Shown: positions 18,935-29,741, numbered from the stretch's first letter. The stretch: DNA of 64,000 nt from Sva-07 sp963829585 (GCA_963829585.1 CAWHJD010000013.1:124001-188000); one strand, 5' to 3'. Program-made: numbers and translations. Notes: a model not told the origin generated them from the letters alone.

Positions 18935-18941
18935 CGCTGAA
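18893..18941. repeat. GCGTCAGCG-type palindrome at the 3' end of the Gfo/Idh gene
   Basis: Perfect 13-bp arms TTCAGCGTCAGCG / CGCTGACGCTGAA around a 23-nt loop that begins ACAACG. It shares GCGTCAGCGACAACG with the palindrome at 59997-60037. It could act as a terminator or REP-like element. Confidence 0.7.
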
Positions 18942-18970
18942 CGAGAAGGCGGGGCAAGCGGTGAACGGTC

Positions 18971-20095
18971 TCAGCTGAGGCCGAACTCGCTGAGCTCGAC
19001 CGGGCGGCGCTCGTCGATCGAACGGTGCGCCGCAGCACCCGTCGCCACCGCCCACATGCCTTCGGTGAGTGTCACGGACGCGGGCTTGCCGGCTCGGATC
19101 GCGTCGGCGAGATGCAGGTGCTCCATGTAGCTGGCCCCCTGGTGGAAGTCGGGGTACGGCACACGGGGATCCATCGGCGCCGGGATCTCACGGACGCCGC
19201 CTCCCGGGTGCGATCCCGGCTTGCCGGCGGCGGATCGTTCGCCGAGCCACACGACGTCGCCGGGCACGGTGGCCTCCATCTTGGCCCGGTCGCCGGTGAT
19301 CGTGATCTCCTGCTCGAAGCGGCCGCCCTCGGCGAACATGCACAGGTCGAGCGCGCCGCGTGCGCCGTTGGCGAACTCGACGATCACGAACGCGTTGTCG
19401 AGGATGTCGGGGACCTCGCCGTCGTACTCCTCGTCGAGGTGGTTGACGTCCTGGCCGCCGCTGGCCATCACCCGCACCGGGTGCGAGCCGGCGGCGAGGT
19501 GCATGAGGTCGAAGAAGTGGCAGCACTTCTCCACGAGGGTGCCGCCGGTGTTGCGGGTGAACCGGTTCCAGTTGCCGACCTTCTCGAGGAAGGGGAACCG
19601 GTGCTCACGGATCGACACCATGTGGGTGGTGCCGCAGACGCCGGTCGCGAGCTGGTCGAGCATCGCTGCCGGTGTCGGCATGAACCGGTACTGCAACCCC
19701 ATCCACGTGATCGCGTCGCGGCCCTCGGCCGCCTCCACCACCTTCATGCAGTCCTCGACCGTGGTGCACAGCGGCTTCTCGATGAGGACGTGCTTGTCGC
19801 TGGCGAGTGCATCGGCGAGCACCGCGGCGTGCGTGAAGTTCGGGGTCGTGATGACGACGGCGTCGACGTTCGGATCGGCGAGCAGATCGGCGTGATTGCC
19901 GTAGGTGGCGACGCGTGCCCTGGCCTCGGCGCCACCGGGTCCGGCCTCGACACAGCCGAGTCCCCACTCGATGCTCTTCGCCACCGGGTCGGCGAGTGCG
20001 ACCACCTCGGCACCATCGACGTGGTTGAGGTCGAGGATGTGCTCGCCCCCCATCATCCCGCTGCCGATGATCCCGTACCTGATCGTGTCACTCAT
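18971..20095 (-). CDS. Gfo/Idh/MocA-family oxidoreductase
   Basis: 374 residues from ATG 20095; TACCGT ends 7 nt upstream. Rossmann motif GIIGSGMMGGEH is at the N-terminus, and ASDKHVLIEKPLCT has the catalytic Lys of the EKP motif. GTLVEKCCHFFDLMHLAAG supplies the His of the active site. Such enzymes oxidise sugars or inositols with NAD(P). It is convergent with the other Gfo/Idh gene, 36 bp away. The intact frame here contrasts with that neighbour. Confidence 0.92.
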   Translation of the reverse strand: MSDTIRYGIIGSGMMGGEHILDLNHVDGAEVVALADPVAKSIEWGLGCVEAGPGGAEARARVATYGNHADLLADPNVDAVVITTPNFTHAAVLADALASDKHVLIEKPLCTTVEDCMKVVEAAEGRDAITWMGLQYRFMPTPAAMLDQLATGVCGTTHMVSIREHRFPFLEKVGNWNRFTRNTGGTLVEKCCHFFDLMHLAAGSHPVRVMASGGQDVNHLDEEYDGEVPDILDNAFVIVEFANGARGALDLCMFAEGGRFEQEITITGDRAKMEATVPGDVVWLGERSAAGKPGSHPGGGVREIPAPMDPRVPYPDFHQGASYMEHLHLADAIRAGKPASVTLTEGMWAVATGAAAHRSIDERRPVELSEFGLS

Positions 20096-20102
20096 GGGTG
20101 CG

Positions 20103-20108
20103 ACGGTA
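20103..20108 (-). promoter_or_regulatory. -10 box for Gfo/Idh gene (leaderless)
   Basis: TACCGT on the minus strand, 7 nt before ATG 20095. Confidence 0.55.
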
Positions 20109-20410
20109 CTTCGCGTGCCCGCGCAATGACCGGTTGGCTCGGCACACTCGGGGCTTTCGGTGGGCAGGCGTACGCAGCTGACCGCGCAGCGAACGCGCGC
20201 GCCATTCCTCGTAGTGCTGGCGCAACAGCGATCGTGCGGCACACGGAAGGAGCCGACCTGAAGTGACCGCCCATCTTTGACAAGAGGCGTTCAAGTGAAC
20301 ACTCTACGTGGTCGGATGTGACGCATCTTGTTGGTGTTGCCCGATTCCATCTGCCAGACTGTGCACTGTCCGTGGGCATTTCCCTGCGACCTGACAAGGT
20401 GGAGACCAAA
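20109..20410. other. 302-bp intergenic region
   Basis: No credible gene. It holds a small palindrome GTTCA-AG-TGAAC at 20289-20300 and a GGTGGAG ribosome site about 7 nt before ATG 20411. The promoter of the PKD gene must lie here but no clear hexamers stand out. Confidence 0.4.
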
Positions 20411-22510
20411 ATGCAACTCGCGAATCGGAAAGGCGTCCGGCTCGGCCTTGTTGTCGCCGTCGCCGTTACCGGGCTGGTCGGCGTGACGTCGTTGACTGCC
20501 TCTGGCCAGACGTCACCTGGACAGGAGCAGGTCGGCGAACTCGTGCTCACCGTGCCGGGCGGATCCGTCCGAACGGCCACGGTCGAGGTATTCAAAACCG
20601 GCACCAACGGTGCGAGAATCGGCGGCGCTGAACTTACCCAAGTCTTCACCACGCAAGCTGCGTGCCCGACGCTCGAATCGTCGGGGGCTTCTGTGTTGAG
20701 CATTGGTGCCTTGGATGCCACGACGCGGCTGGCCGTGTTGCCGAACAACGGCATCGGGGTGACGGACAACACGAGCTGCGGTTCCTCGGCCGCGGTTGTC
20801 GGGGGCGAGGCACTCAGGTTGACCCTGCTGGCCGACACTCTGCCCGGGCTCTTCGGCGGTGACGTCGACGTCCGAGGGGGGTCCATCACAGTCTTCCGCG
20901 ACAACGGTGGAGGCAACCTGCAAGTTGGTTTCGACGGCGGAACGCCGGGCACCTTGGGCACGGTCGGCAACGGTCTGAACGACCCCATAATCTTCATCGC
21001 CGGTTTCGAGGACTATATCGATATCACGTCGACCTCCTCGAATGCCAACAAGGGCATTTACCTGAGGGGCGCCACGTTCAAACTCTTCAGGGACATCGCC
21101 AATCGAGCGCCGGTCGCCGGCTTCACGTCCGTTGGCAACGGGCTCACCGTAGATTTCACCGACACCTCGACCGACCCGGACGGCAACGCCACCATCGTGA
21201 AGTGGGAATGGAACTTCGGAGATGGCAGCGCCCCGGTGACGATCCTGAGGACGGACACCGTCACCAACGGCAACGTCCGTCGTGTGTATGCGACCGCCAA
21301 TGACTACCAAGTCACCCTGAAGGTCACCGACAATCTGAACGGCACCAACACAATCACCAACCCCGCCAAAGCGAATCGAGCACCCGTCGCCGGCTTCACG
21401 TCCGTTGGCAACGGGCTCACCGTAGATTTCACGGACACCTCGACCGACCCGGACGGCAACGCCACCATCGTGAAGTGGGAATGGAACTTCGGAGATGGCA
21501 GCGCCCCGGTGACGATCCTGAGGACGGACACCGTCACCAACGGCAACGTCCGTCGTGTGTATGCGACCGCCAATGACTACCAAGTCACTCTGAAGGTCAC
21601 CGACAATCTGGGCGGCACCAACACAGTCACCAACCCCGCCAAAGCAAACCAAACGCCGGTGGCCAACTTCACGTCCCTTGCCGACGGGCTCACCGTCGAT
21701 TTCACGGACACGTCAACCGAACCAGACGCGAGCGGAACAATCGTGAAGTGGGAGTGGAACTTCGGAGATGGCAGCGCCCCGGTGACGATCCTGAGGACGG
21801 ACACCGTCACCAACGGCAACGTCCGTCGTGTGTACACGGCCAATGGCGACAAGCAAGTCACCCTGAAAGTCACCGACAATCTGGGCGGCACCAACACGAT
21901 CACCAAGACCGTCGGGGCCTTTGCGAACGCCGTCTTCTGCAGCAAAGAGTTCACCGGGTCCGGCGCCGCCGCGACCGCCGCCTTCTTGCGTGGCGAGAAC
22001 GGCCTGAAGTACACGGACGCCTGCGCCGACGTCGGTGTGGTCATCGAGGTGGGGAACAACCCTACATTGGGGGACTACGTGTTCTGGAACAACTCCTTCA
22101 AGGGTGTCAACGGAACGGATCAAGACGTGAATGGCCTGGTGACGATCAACTGGGCGCCGATCGACCCCGCCGATTCGACAGCAGTGGCCAGGCTCAATAC
22201 GGGCCTGATCGACTACGACGGGTTTGCCGACGGCATCGGACCGAAGCCGCAGTCGTATTGTCTTTCGTTCGCCCAGACCGTCACGACGGTCAACGGGAAG
22301 CCGGTCTATAATTTCACGGTGGAGCTCCCGGATTGGCCGTGGTTCTTCGATGCGGCAGAGACCATGCCGGAGCCCGGGTTCATCATGGTGGGCGGGGATA
22401 TGAAGGTCCCCTGGTGCCTGGTCAGCGATACCAGGGTGGTGAACGCCGATGGGAAGATCGTCCAGACCGAGGTGCTCTTCGGCAGAGGAGATCCGATCAG
22501 GTACAAGTGA
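20411..22510 (+). CDS. Secreted protein with three PKD repeats
   Basis: 699 residues from ATG 20411. A signal peptide (about 1-37) follows a basic start (MQLANRKGVRLG). Residues about 38-230 form an unrecognised beta-rich domain. Three PKD-type domains of 91 residues start near 231, 322 and 413, each with FTDTSTDPDG, VKWEWNFGDGSAP and VTLKVTDNL. The C-terminal 200 residues are Cys-containing and unrecognised. The first two PKD units are almost identical in DNA (273-bp period), a recent duplication. Base composition is less GC-rich than the neighbours, suggesting transfer. Likely an extracellular adhesion or matrix protein. Confidence 0.85.
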   Translation: MQLANRKGVRLGLVVAVAVTGLVGVTSLTASGQTSPGQEQVGELVLTVPGGSVRTATVEVFKTGTNGARIGGAELTQVFTTQAACPTLESSGASVLSIGALDATTRLAVLPNNGIGVTDNTSCGSSAAVVGGEALRLTLLADTLPGLFGGDVDVRGGSITVFRDNGGGNLQVGFDGGTPGTLGTVGNGLNDPIIFIAGFEDYIDITSTSSNANKGIYLRGATFKLFRDIANRAPVAGFTSVGNGLTVDFTDTSTDPDGNATIVKWEWNFGDGSAPVTILRTDTVTNGNVRRVYATANDYQVTLKVTDNLNGTNTITNPAKANRAPVAGFTSVGNGLTVDFTDTSTDPDGNATIVKWEWNFGDGSAPVTILRTDTVTNGNVRRVYATANDYQVTLKVTDNLGGTNTVTNPAKANQTPVANFTSLADGLTVDFTDTSTEPDASGTIVKWEWNFGDGSAPVTILRTDTVTNGNVRRVYTANGDKQVTLKVTDNLGGTNTITKTVGAFANAVFCSKEFTGSGAAATAAFLRGENGLKYTDACADVGVVIEVGNNPTLGDYVFWNNSFKGVNGTDQDVNGLVTINWAPIDPADSTAVARLNTGLIDYDGFADGIGPKPQSYCLSFAQTVTTVNGKPVYNFTVELPDWPWFFDAAETMPEPGFIMVGGDMKVPWCLVSDTRVVNADGKIVQTEVLFGRGDPIRYK
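21101..21912 (+). repeat. 273-bp tandem coding repeats (PKD units)
   Basis: Units begin at 21101, 21374 and 21647. Units 1 and 2 differ at only a few bases; unit 3 has diverged at both ends but keeps a long identical core. The array is open to copy-number change by slippage or recombination, and to assembly collapse. Confidence 0.85.
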
Positions 22511-22522
22511 CGTTGGTTCGGC

Positions 22523-25500
22523 TCAGGCCGATACTGGCGTGATGACGCCGAGCCGGTCGAGGAGGCGATGAGCCTCTTCGGCCGGCTCCGTCGTTCCGAG
22601 TCGGGGATCGAACGGCGGTCCGATCCGGTCCGCGAGCAGGAGCAGACGCGACAGATCGAAGCTGAGCGACCGTTGGCGGGCCTCAGCGACACCACGGCAG
22701 ATCGCCTCAACTGCTTCGTCAGCGCGACCGAGTTCGATGAGCGCACCGGCCAGAACAGCCTCCTTGGCGGCCTGGTAGATGCCGACCTCGGCCGGGTCGG
22801 CCCCCTCGACGTCGTCGATTACTGCGAGTGCCTCGTGTGGACGATCTGACCGCACAAGGCAATCGGCAAGGTGAAGGGACATCTCGTACGCCCACCAAGC
22901 GTCACGCGTCGCCTTCCAGAAGTCGACCCCGGCCCGAAGGACACGCTCCGCCTCAGTCCACTCTCCGCGAGCGACGAGCAACCGCCCGATCTGCATCTCG
23001 ACGAAGGGAGTTTCGGAGTTCTGCGATGAGCGCAGGACTCGGATCGCATCGTGCAGGAGCGGTTCGGCCTCGTCCAGCCGGCCCTGGTTCAACAAGACTT
23101 CGCCGATGTTGGCCTCGGTCCATGCGGCATTGTTCATCAGGCCGATGCGCCGGTATTCGTTGACCGACTTCTGATACCACTCGAGGGTCTCGCTCCACCG
23201 GCCGTCGTAGTAGGCGAGTACGCCGAGATTGCCGGCCATGGCGGCCTGGCCCTCGAAGTCTCCGAGGCTTTCGTACAAGTCGTACGCTTGCCGGGCCCGC
23301 AGCCGCGCTGCTGTCGAGGCCGAGGATCGACTCCGCGTAGAAGAGCGCTTGGTACTGCCCGCGCCAGCGCAGCTCGTGCACCACTTCGTTCAGCAAGTTC
23401 AACGGCGGCCAGACCGAGACGCTGCGCCGTCCTGCTGTGCATGATCTGCGCATGGGACAACGCTGCTCGCGCCAACAGCTCTGCCTGAACCGGTTCGCCC
23501 TCCGGTCCGGCGACCTTCGCAGCCTCCTTGATTCCTCGCGTTGTCTCGGCCAAGGCCAACGAGAACCTGCCCATTTCGTCCCGTATCTGAGCTCGCCACA
23601 AGTGGATCTGTGCGCGGGCGACGGGATCTTGCGCGGCGGTGCGAGCGGCGCGTCGATACGCGTCGAGTCCGGCGTCGTACAGCCCCGCGCCGCGGCAAGC
23701 GTTACCCAACGCGATCAGCAATCGACGGACGTCCGCGTCCCCCAGCCCTGTACGACGGGCAGCGTCGAGGGCTCGCTCGTAGTGGACGATGGCCTCGGAG
23801 ATCGCATGCGTCCGTTCGGCGCGTTCGGCTGCAGCGCAGGCGTACCGATATGCCCGGTGGGCGTCCTCGGACTGGGAGAAGTGCAGCGACAGCATCGCCG
23901 CTCTCGGTGTCGTCGCCCGTTGCTCAACGTCTCGAACGCCTCACCGGCCGCGAGATGGAGCGCGCACGCGATCGGTACGGCAAGGCTGTCGTACACGACG
24001 TCGCAGACCAGGCCGTTCTTGAAGCGGTAGCGAAGGGGACCGTCGGCCTCGAGGAACTTGCTGAGCTGTGCAATCGTCGCCTCGTCGAGTTCGAGCCCCT
24101 CGCGGCGGAGCAGCTCCTCGACGATCGTGCGCCGGAAGCTGCGACCGAGCACGGAGGCGTACGACAGCATCCGTTTCGACAGCGGATCGAGGGCGTCGAC
24201 CTGAGCGGCGAGCGTGCCCTGCAGCGACTCGGGGACCGCGTCGAGCGAGCCGAGCTCTTGCGCTGCCGCGATCAGCTCCCCGACGAACAACGGGCTGCCG
24301 CTGGCGCGGGAGACGACCAGATCGAGTTCGTGCGGTCGCAGCGGCGCAGCCTCCGTCGCGATGATCGTGAGGGCCCGGACATCGTCGTCGGGCAACGGGC
24401 CGATGTCGAGCCGCTCCCCGACCTGAGGCTCGAACCCGCCCGGCTCGTCGCGCCGCAGGACGACAGAAGCCAGGGATGCGAACCGACGGCGGCGGCGATC
24501 CGGCCGAGGAGATGCGCCGAAGCGTCATCGGCCCACTGCATGTCTTCGGCGACGAAGATCAGGGACTCTTCGTGAACTGCCCCGATCAACTCCAGCACGA
24601 CATCGGCAGTCCGGTCGGCGCGGAACTCGCGCAGCGATCGCATCGGATTCAGGGGTCGAGGGCACGGGCAACTGCAGTGCATCGCCGAGGAGGGGGAGGA
24701 ACGGCTCCAGATGGGGGGCCGTCGCCTGGACCCGTCGCTTCAGTTGATCCGCCAGGTCGGCGCTGATCAGTACCGGTGAGGCCGAACGAGCGCGCGCAAC
24801 GGGTCGCGGACGACCCGGTAGCTGTTGCTCGCCCCGTACGGCTCGGCGTGCATGTCGACGAGCGCTGGATGATCATGTCCCGAGCGCTTCGCGCAGCAGA
24901 CGCGACTTGCCGAGACCGGTCGCACCGACGAGCGTCACACACCGCACCCTGTCCCTGTCGGCGACCGCCTCGATCGTGCTCGCGAACGGTGACCAGTTCG
25001 GCCTCCCGACCAACGAACGGGAGAGCCGTTGCCGTCGCTGGTCTCCTTCGGGCCCAACTCGTCGCCGACCCGGTACACCACCTGCGGCAGCGCCTTGCCC
25101 TTGAACGTGAACGGGCCCTCGGGCTCGGTGTCGTAGCGGACACGGGCCGACTCGAGCACCGCAGGGTGGGCGTGGATCACACCGGGACCGGCGGTGACCA
25201 TGATCCGGGCAGCCGTGTTGACCGTGTCGCCCATGATCGAGAACACGGCCTGGTCCTGGGCTCCGAGCTCACCGGCGAACACGTGGCCGCGGTGGATGCC
25301 GACCTGGAGTGGCAGCGGCGGGTTCGAGTCGATGATCGAACGAGCTGCACGCAGCATCCGACCCTCGTCGTCCTCGCTCGTGAGCGGAACGCCCGAGCTG
25401 CAGAACAACTTGCCGCCGTTGGCGTCGACGTCGACGTAGAGCAGCGCGATGTCCTCGGCCTCGAAGGCGGCCTGAGCGATGTTCAACGTCTCGTGCAGGG

Positions 25501-26330
25501 CCTCAGCCAAGCCATCGGGGCCGACTGCCTCCAGACGCTGGTCGGTCCCCTTGAACTTGAAGAAGCCCATCGTGGCGATGCGGTGGACTGGGTCGGGAGC
25601 CCCGTGTTCGAGCACCGATGCGATGATCGGCGGCGTCACTCGCCGAGCAGCCTCGGCGTCGGTCGCTCGTGACGACGGAGGCGGAACCCTGTCCACGGCG
25701 CCCTTGCGCCACGTGACCATCAGTTCGCCGTCGTCACGTGGCTTGGTGCTCCCCCGTCCGAGCAGCGCAGCCATCTCGTCGCTGACGACGATCTGGCCGG
25801 CCTCGGCTGCCGTCTCGCGAGTTCATCGCGACCGTGGTGTCCGGGCCGCCGACCACGAGCTGTCGGTACCGGTCGCCGACGAGGAACAGGTGGAACGAAC
25901 CGGAGTGCGCACCGATCGAGATCTTGAGCTTCAACTTGCCGACGGACGTCGGGATCTCACTCGCCCGGCGGAGGTCCTGCCGCATCTCCACCGCGGCGGA
26001 CGCAGCCTGGCGGGCGTGATCGGGTCCGGTGAAGAGCACGAGCAGGGCGTCGCCGCCGAACTTCAGCAGCTGCCCACCGCGGCCAGCCGTGATGTCGAGC
26101 ATCCCGGCGAAGACCCGGCTCAGCGTTTCGACGAGTTCCTCCGTGCCGATACGACCACGGGTGGCGAGCTTCTCCGACAACGCAGTGAAGCCGGAGATGT
26201 CGGCGAACACCATCGTGCCCTCGACGACCCGCCAGCGACGCTCCGGCTCGTCGGTTACCCAGTCGAGCACGATGCGGGGCACCAGTCGATCCAGGCGACC
26301 CCCGCGCGCTGTGTTGTCGGTCGATGCCAT
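22523..26330 (-). CDS. Tandem nucleotide cyclase - AAA/NB-ARC-like ATPase - TPR regulator, multiply frameshifted
   Basis: About 1,265 residues if frames are joined, from ATG 26330 with AGGAAGG 7 nt upstream. Cyclase domain 1 has VFADISGFTALSEKL and GGDALLVLF, keeping both metal Asp residues. Cyclase domain 2 has YVDVDANGGKLF and IMGDTVNTAARIM but lacks the first motif. An ATPase domain follows with FVGREAELVTV, a damaged P-loop region (24890-24960) and FVAEDMQWADDAS as Walker B. The C-terminal 500 residues are TPR-like helices (ALGNACRGAGLYDAGL, EANIGEVLLNQGRLDEAE). Frames change at about 25780, 25030, 24700, 24430, 23920 and 23290. The family couples signal sensing to cAMP or transcription; the output is unknown. 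Confidence 0.78.
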
Positions 26331-26471
26331 CGTGCCTTCCTGGCCTGCCACTCACCGACTCGAACGTCCGCTCGCGATCGTGACCCAAGACGATGGTAGT
26401 GCGCTGTCGATGCCACTTGTACGTCGATTGCCCTGGTAGCGGCGCACAGTCGCTCCGGGGTGGACGCGCGA

Positions 26472-26840
26472 TCAGGCGAGCAACGCGGCGAAGGCGGCGG
26501 AGTCGACGTACTCGTGCAGGCCGGAGATCAGGCCGGTCTCGTCGAAGTGCACCACGACGCACACGTCGGTGCTGGCCGACACGCCGTCGGGGCGGGTGAG
26601 GCGCACGATGTGCTGCTCGACGACGAACCGGTCGCCGACGGACCGGCGGACATCGGAGTACTCGACCCTCACGCCGTCGCGCTTCAAGCCCTCGATCATC
26701 GTGAACAGCCCGTCGATGCCGTGCTCGGGGTTGCCGTTCTGACGCACCTGCGCGCCGGGGGCGAACAAGTCGGCCAGGCCGTCGAACTCCTGCGTCGAGA
26801 AGTGCTCGAACAACTCAGCGGTACGTGCGGCGAGGTCCAT
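26472..26840 (-). CDS. SnoaL-like / NTF2-fold small protein
   Basis: 122 residues from ATG 26840; TACTCT ends 6 nt upstream. The cone-shaped NTF2 fold is suggested by AELFEHFSTQEFDGLADLF, a central beta sheet, and the end VVVHFDETGLISGLHEYVD. Members act as isomerases, cyclases or hydrolases on small ligands, or have no known activity. Confidence 0.8.
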   Translation of the reverse strand: MDLAARTAELFEHFSTQEFDGLADLFAPGAQVRQNGNPEHGIDGLFTMIEGLKRDGVRVEYSDVRRSVGDRFVVEQHIVRLTRPDGVSASTDVCVVVHFDETGLISGLHEYVDSAAFAALLA

Positions 26841-26846
26841 GAACGA

Positions 26847-26852
26847 AGAGTA
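26847..26852 (-). promoter_or_regulatory. -10 box for the SnoaL-like gene (leaderless)
   Basis: TACTCT on the minus strand, 6 nt before ATG 26840. It lies 34 bp from the divergent tldD -10 box. Confidence 0.5.
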
Positions 26853-26886
26853 ACCGGTGTGAGGCGCACCATTCAGGCCGACGACG

Positions 26887-26892
26887 TAGCCT
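26887..26892 (+). promoter_or_regulatory. -10 box for tldD (leaderless)
   Basis: TAGCCT, 6 nt before ATG 26899. Confidence 0.5.
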
Positions 26893-26898
26893 GCTCCG

Positions 26899-28364
26899 AT
26901 GACCGATCTGCTGATCGAATCTCGACGTGCTCGAAGACCGGCTCCGGGCGGCGCTGCCCAACGACGTCGACTACGCCTCGGCCCGACTCGTCGACGAACG
27001 CACCGAGCACCTGCGCGTGCGCCGCAACGAACTCGAACCGGTCTTCAACGAGTTCGACACCGGCGTGATGATCTCGATCTGGGACGGCGGCGGCCTCGGC
27101 TACGCGGCCACCACCGACCTCAGCGAGGCAGGCCTTCGCGCCGCCGTCGAGCGCGCCCGCTACTGGGCGGGCGTCACGGCCGGTGCGATGGTCACCACCG
27201 CTGCACCGACCAGCCACGCCACAGGCACCTACGTGTCGCCGGTGGAGGTCACCTGGGACACGCTGCCGCTGAACGACCGGCTCGAACTGCTGCACCAGCA
27301 GTCGCGACTGCTCGGTATCGACGAGCGCATCGTCAACTGGGGCGCGTCGCTGGTGCGGCGCGACGTCGACCAGCTGCTGCTCACCACCTCCAAGAGCGGC
27401 GATGTCGGCCGCATCGAGCAGCGCTTCCGGTTCGTCTACCCGAGCCTGCACGCCACCGCCAACGAGGGCACCAACACCCAGACCCGCACGTTCGGCAGCA
27501 CATGCATTCTGCGGCCAGGGCGGCGCCGAGGTGCTCGGTCGGTACGGGTTCGGCGACGCGGCGTCGAGGATCGCCGAACAGGCACTCGAGCTCCTCGACG
27601 CACCCAACTGCCCGACCGGCGTGATGGACGCCCTGCTCGCCCCCGACCAGATGGTCCTGCAGATCCACGAGTCGATCGGCCACCCGCTCGAACTCGACCG
27701 CATCCTCGGCGACGAACGCAACTACGCCGGCACCAGCTTCGTCACGCCCGAGATGTTCGGCACGTACCAGTACGGCTCCGAGCTGCTCAACGTCACCTTC
27801 GACCCCACCGTGCCAGGCCAGCTCGCCTCGTACGGGTTCGACGACGACGGCACGCCGGCCGAGCGTCAGCACCTCATCGAGAACGGCATCCTCGTCCGCG
27901 GCCTCGGCGGCGCCGTGTCGCAGGAGCGCAGCGGACTGCCGGGCGTCGCCAACTCCCGGGCGCAGACGTGGAACCGCCCGCCGATCGACCGCATGGCCAA
28001 CCTCAACGTCGAGCCGGGCGAGTCGACCGTCGACGAACTGATCGCCTCGATCGAACACGGCGTCTACCTCCACACGAACAACTCGTGGTCGATCGACGAC
28101 AGCCGCAACAAGTTCCAGTTCGGCTGCGAGTACGGCCAACGCATCGAGAACGGCGAGATCGTCGGCGCCGTCCGCAACCCCGGCTACCGCGGCATCTCCT
28201 CGACGTTCTGGCGCAGCCTGTCGGGTGTCGCCGACCGCAACAGCTTCACCGTGATGGGCACGCCGAACTGCGGCAAGGGCGAACTCAACCAGGTCATCGG
28301 CACCGGGCACGCATCGCCCGCCTGCAAGTTCTCGAACATCGAGGTGTTCGGAGGCGAGGCATGA
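26899..28364 (+). CDS. tldD: TldD-family zinc metalloprotease, twice frameshifted
   Basis: About 488 residues across frames, with changes near 26920 and 27505. HESIGHPLELDR is the HExxxH zinc motif of TldD. Other family regions are GAEVLGRYGFGDAA, FDDDGTPAERQHLIENGIL and the C-terminal NCGKGELNQVIGTGHASP. TldD pairs with TldE/PmbA to form a heterodimeric protease that trims modified peptides (microcin B17, RiPP leaders) and degrades unfolded peptides. The stop overlaps the tldE start (ATGA). Confidence 0.9.
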
Positions 28365-29692
28365 GCGACCAGGCCTACTTCGACGAACTCGTCACCACCG
28401 CCACGGCGTCGCTCGTCGGCGACGAAGTGCTCCTCGCCAACATCGCCGGCGAGCGCACCGACTTCATCCGGCTCAACAACGGCGACGTCCGCCAGGCCGG
28501 CAGCGTCGACCAGCGCACCCTCACCGTCGACCTGATCGAGGGGCGCCGTCACGTCGGCGGCAGCATCCGGCTGTCGGGCGTCCGCGCCATCGACGACGCC
28601 CGCCTGACCGCGCTGCTCGTCCAGCTGCGCGAGCAACGTCGCCTCGTCGCCGACGACCCGTTCCTGCTGTACAACACCGAGCCGACCTCCACCGAACGCG
28701 TCGAGCGCGGGTCGATCCCGGAACCCGACGCTGCACTCGCCGACATCCGCGCGGCGAGCAACGGCCGCGACCTCGTGGGCATCTATGCGTCCGGCGACAT
28801 GTTCGAGGGGTTCGCCAACAGCCTCGGGCAGCGCAACTGGTTCCAGTCGTCGACGTTCAACCTCGACTGGTCCTTCTACCTGCATGCCGACAAGGCGGCG
28901 AAGAACATCTACGCCGGCTTCGACTGGAACGACGACGCATTCGCCGCCAAGGTCGACTGGTCGGCCCGCCAGCTGGCGGCACTCGAGCGCGACCCGATCA
29001 GCTTGTCGCCGGGTGACTACCGCACGTACCTCGCCCCACGGGCGATGGAGGAACTGCTCCAGCTCCTGTCGTACTACGGCGCGTTCGGGCTCCGTGCGCA
29101 CGAGACCCGCCAGACGCCGCTGCTCAGGATGCTCGTCGACGACGTGAAGCTCTCCCCGCTCGTGTCGATCAGCGAGGACACGGCCAACGGCGTTGCCGCG
29201 AACTTCCAGTCGGCAGGATTCCTCCGACCGGATTCGGTGCCGCTGATCGTCGAGGGCGCCTACGCCCAGACGCTGGTGTCGCCGCGTTCGGCCCAGGAGT
29301 ACGGCGTGCCCACCAACGGCGCCACCGGCGGCGAGTACCCACTGTCGATGGCCGTCGCGCCCGGCACGCTGGCCACGGACTCGGTGAACGAAGCACTCGG
29401 GACCGGACTGTTCGTCGGCAACCTGTGGTACACGAACTTCTCCGACCAGGCGGCGTGCCGCACCACCGGGATGACCCGGTTCGCGACGTTCTGGATGGAC
29501 GACGGCGAGATCGTGGCCCCGGTCAACGTGTTGCGCTTCGACGACACCGCCTTCCACCTGCTCGGAGACCGCCTCGAGGGCCTCACCGACACCGCCGAGG
29601 TGCTCCTCGACGCGGCCAGCTACGGCGAACGCTCCACGAGCAGCGCCCGCCTGCCCGGCGCCCTCGTCGGAGCCATGCGCTTCGTCCTCTGA
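28361..29692 (+). CDS. tldE: TldE/PmbA-family protein, partner of TldD
   Basis: 443 residues, intact. It lacks the HExxxH motif, as expected for the TldE subunit. Recognisable segments are ERTDFIRLNNGDVRQAG near the N-terminus, YRTYLAPRAMEELL in the middle and GLFVGNLWYTNFSD ... TRFATFWMDDGEIVAPV near the end. Immediately downstream of and coupled to tldD. No RiPP precursor gene is recognised nearby. Confidence 0.9.
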   Translation: MSDQAYFDELVTTATASLVGDEVLLANIAGERTDFIRLNNGDVRQAGSVDQRTLTVDLIEGRRHVGGSIRLSGVRAIDDARLTALLVQLREQRRLVADDPFLLYNTEPTSTERVERGSIPEPDAALADIRAASNGRDLVGIYASGDMFEGFANSLGQRNWFQSSTFNLDWSFYLHADKAAKNIYAGFDWNDDAFAAKVDWSARQLAALERDPISLSPGDYRTYLAPRAMEELLQLLSYYGAFGLRAHETRQTPLLRMLVDDVKLSPLVSISEDTANGVAANFQSAGFLRPDSVPLIVEGAYAQTLVSPRSAQEYGVPTNGATGGEYPLSMAVAPGTLATDSVNEALGTGLFVGNLWYTNFSDQAACRTTGMTRFATFWMDDGEIVAPVNVLRFDDTAFHLLGDRLEGLTDTAEVLLDAASYGERSTSSARLPGALVGAMRFVL

Positions 29693-29741
29693 ACCGTCGA
29701 AGAGCACTGCGGGTGCGGTTGGAGGCGGCGGATCGCAGCGG

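Noticed and set aside
21101..21912. Assembly duplication artefact in the PKD gene
   Set aside because: Unit 3 has diverged from units 1 and 2 and all units keep frame, so tandem PKD domains are real, although exact copy number could still be affected by assembly.
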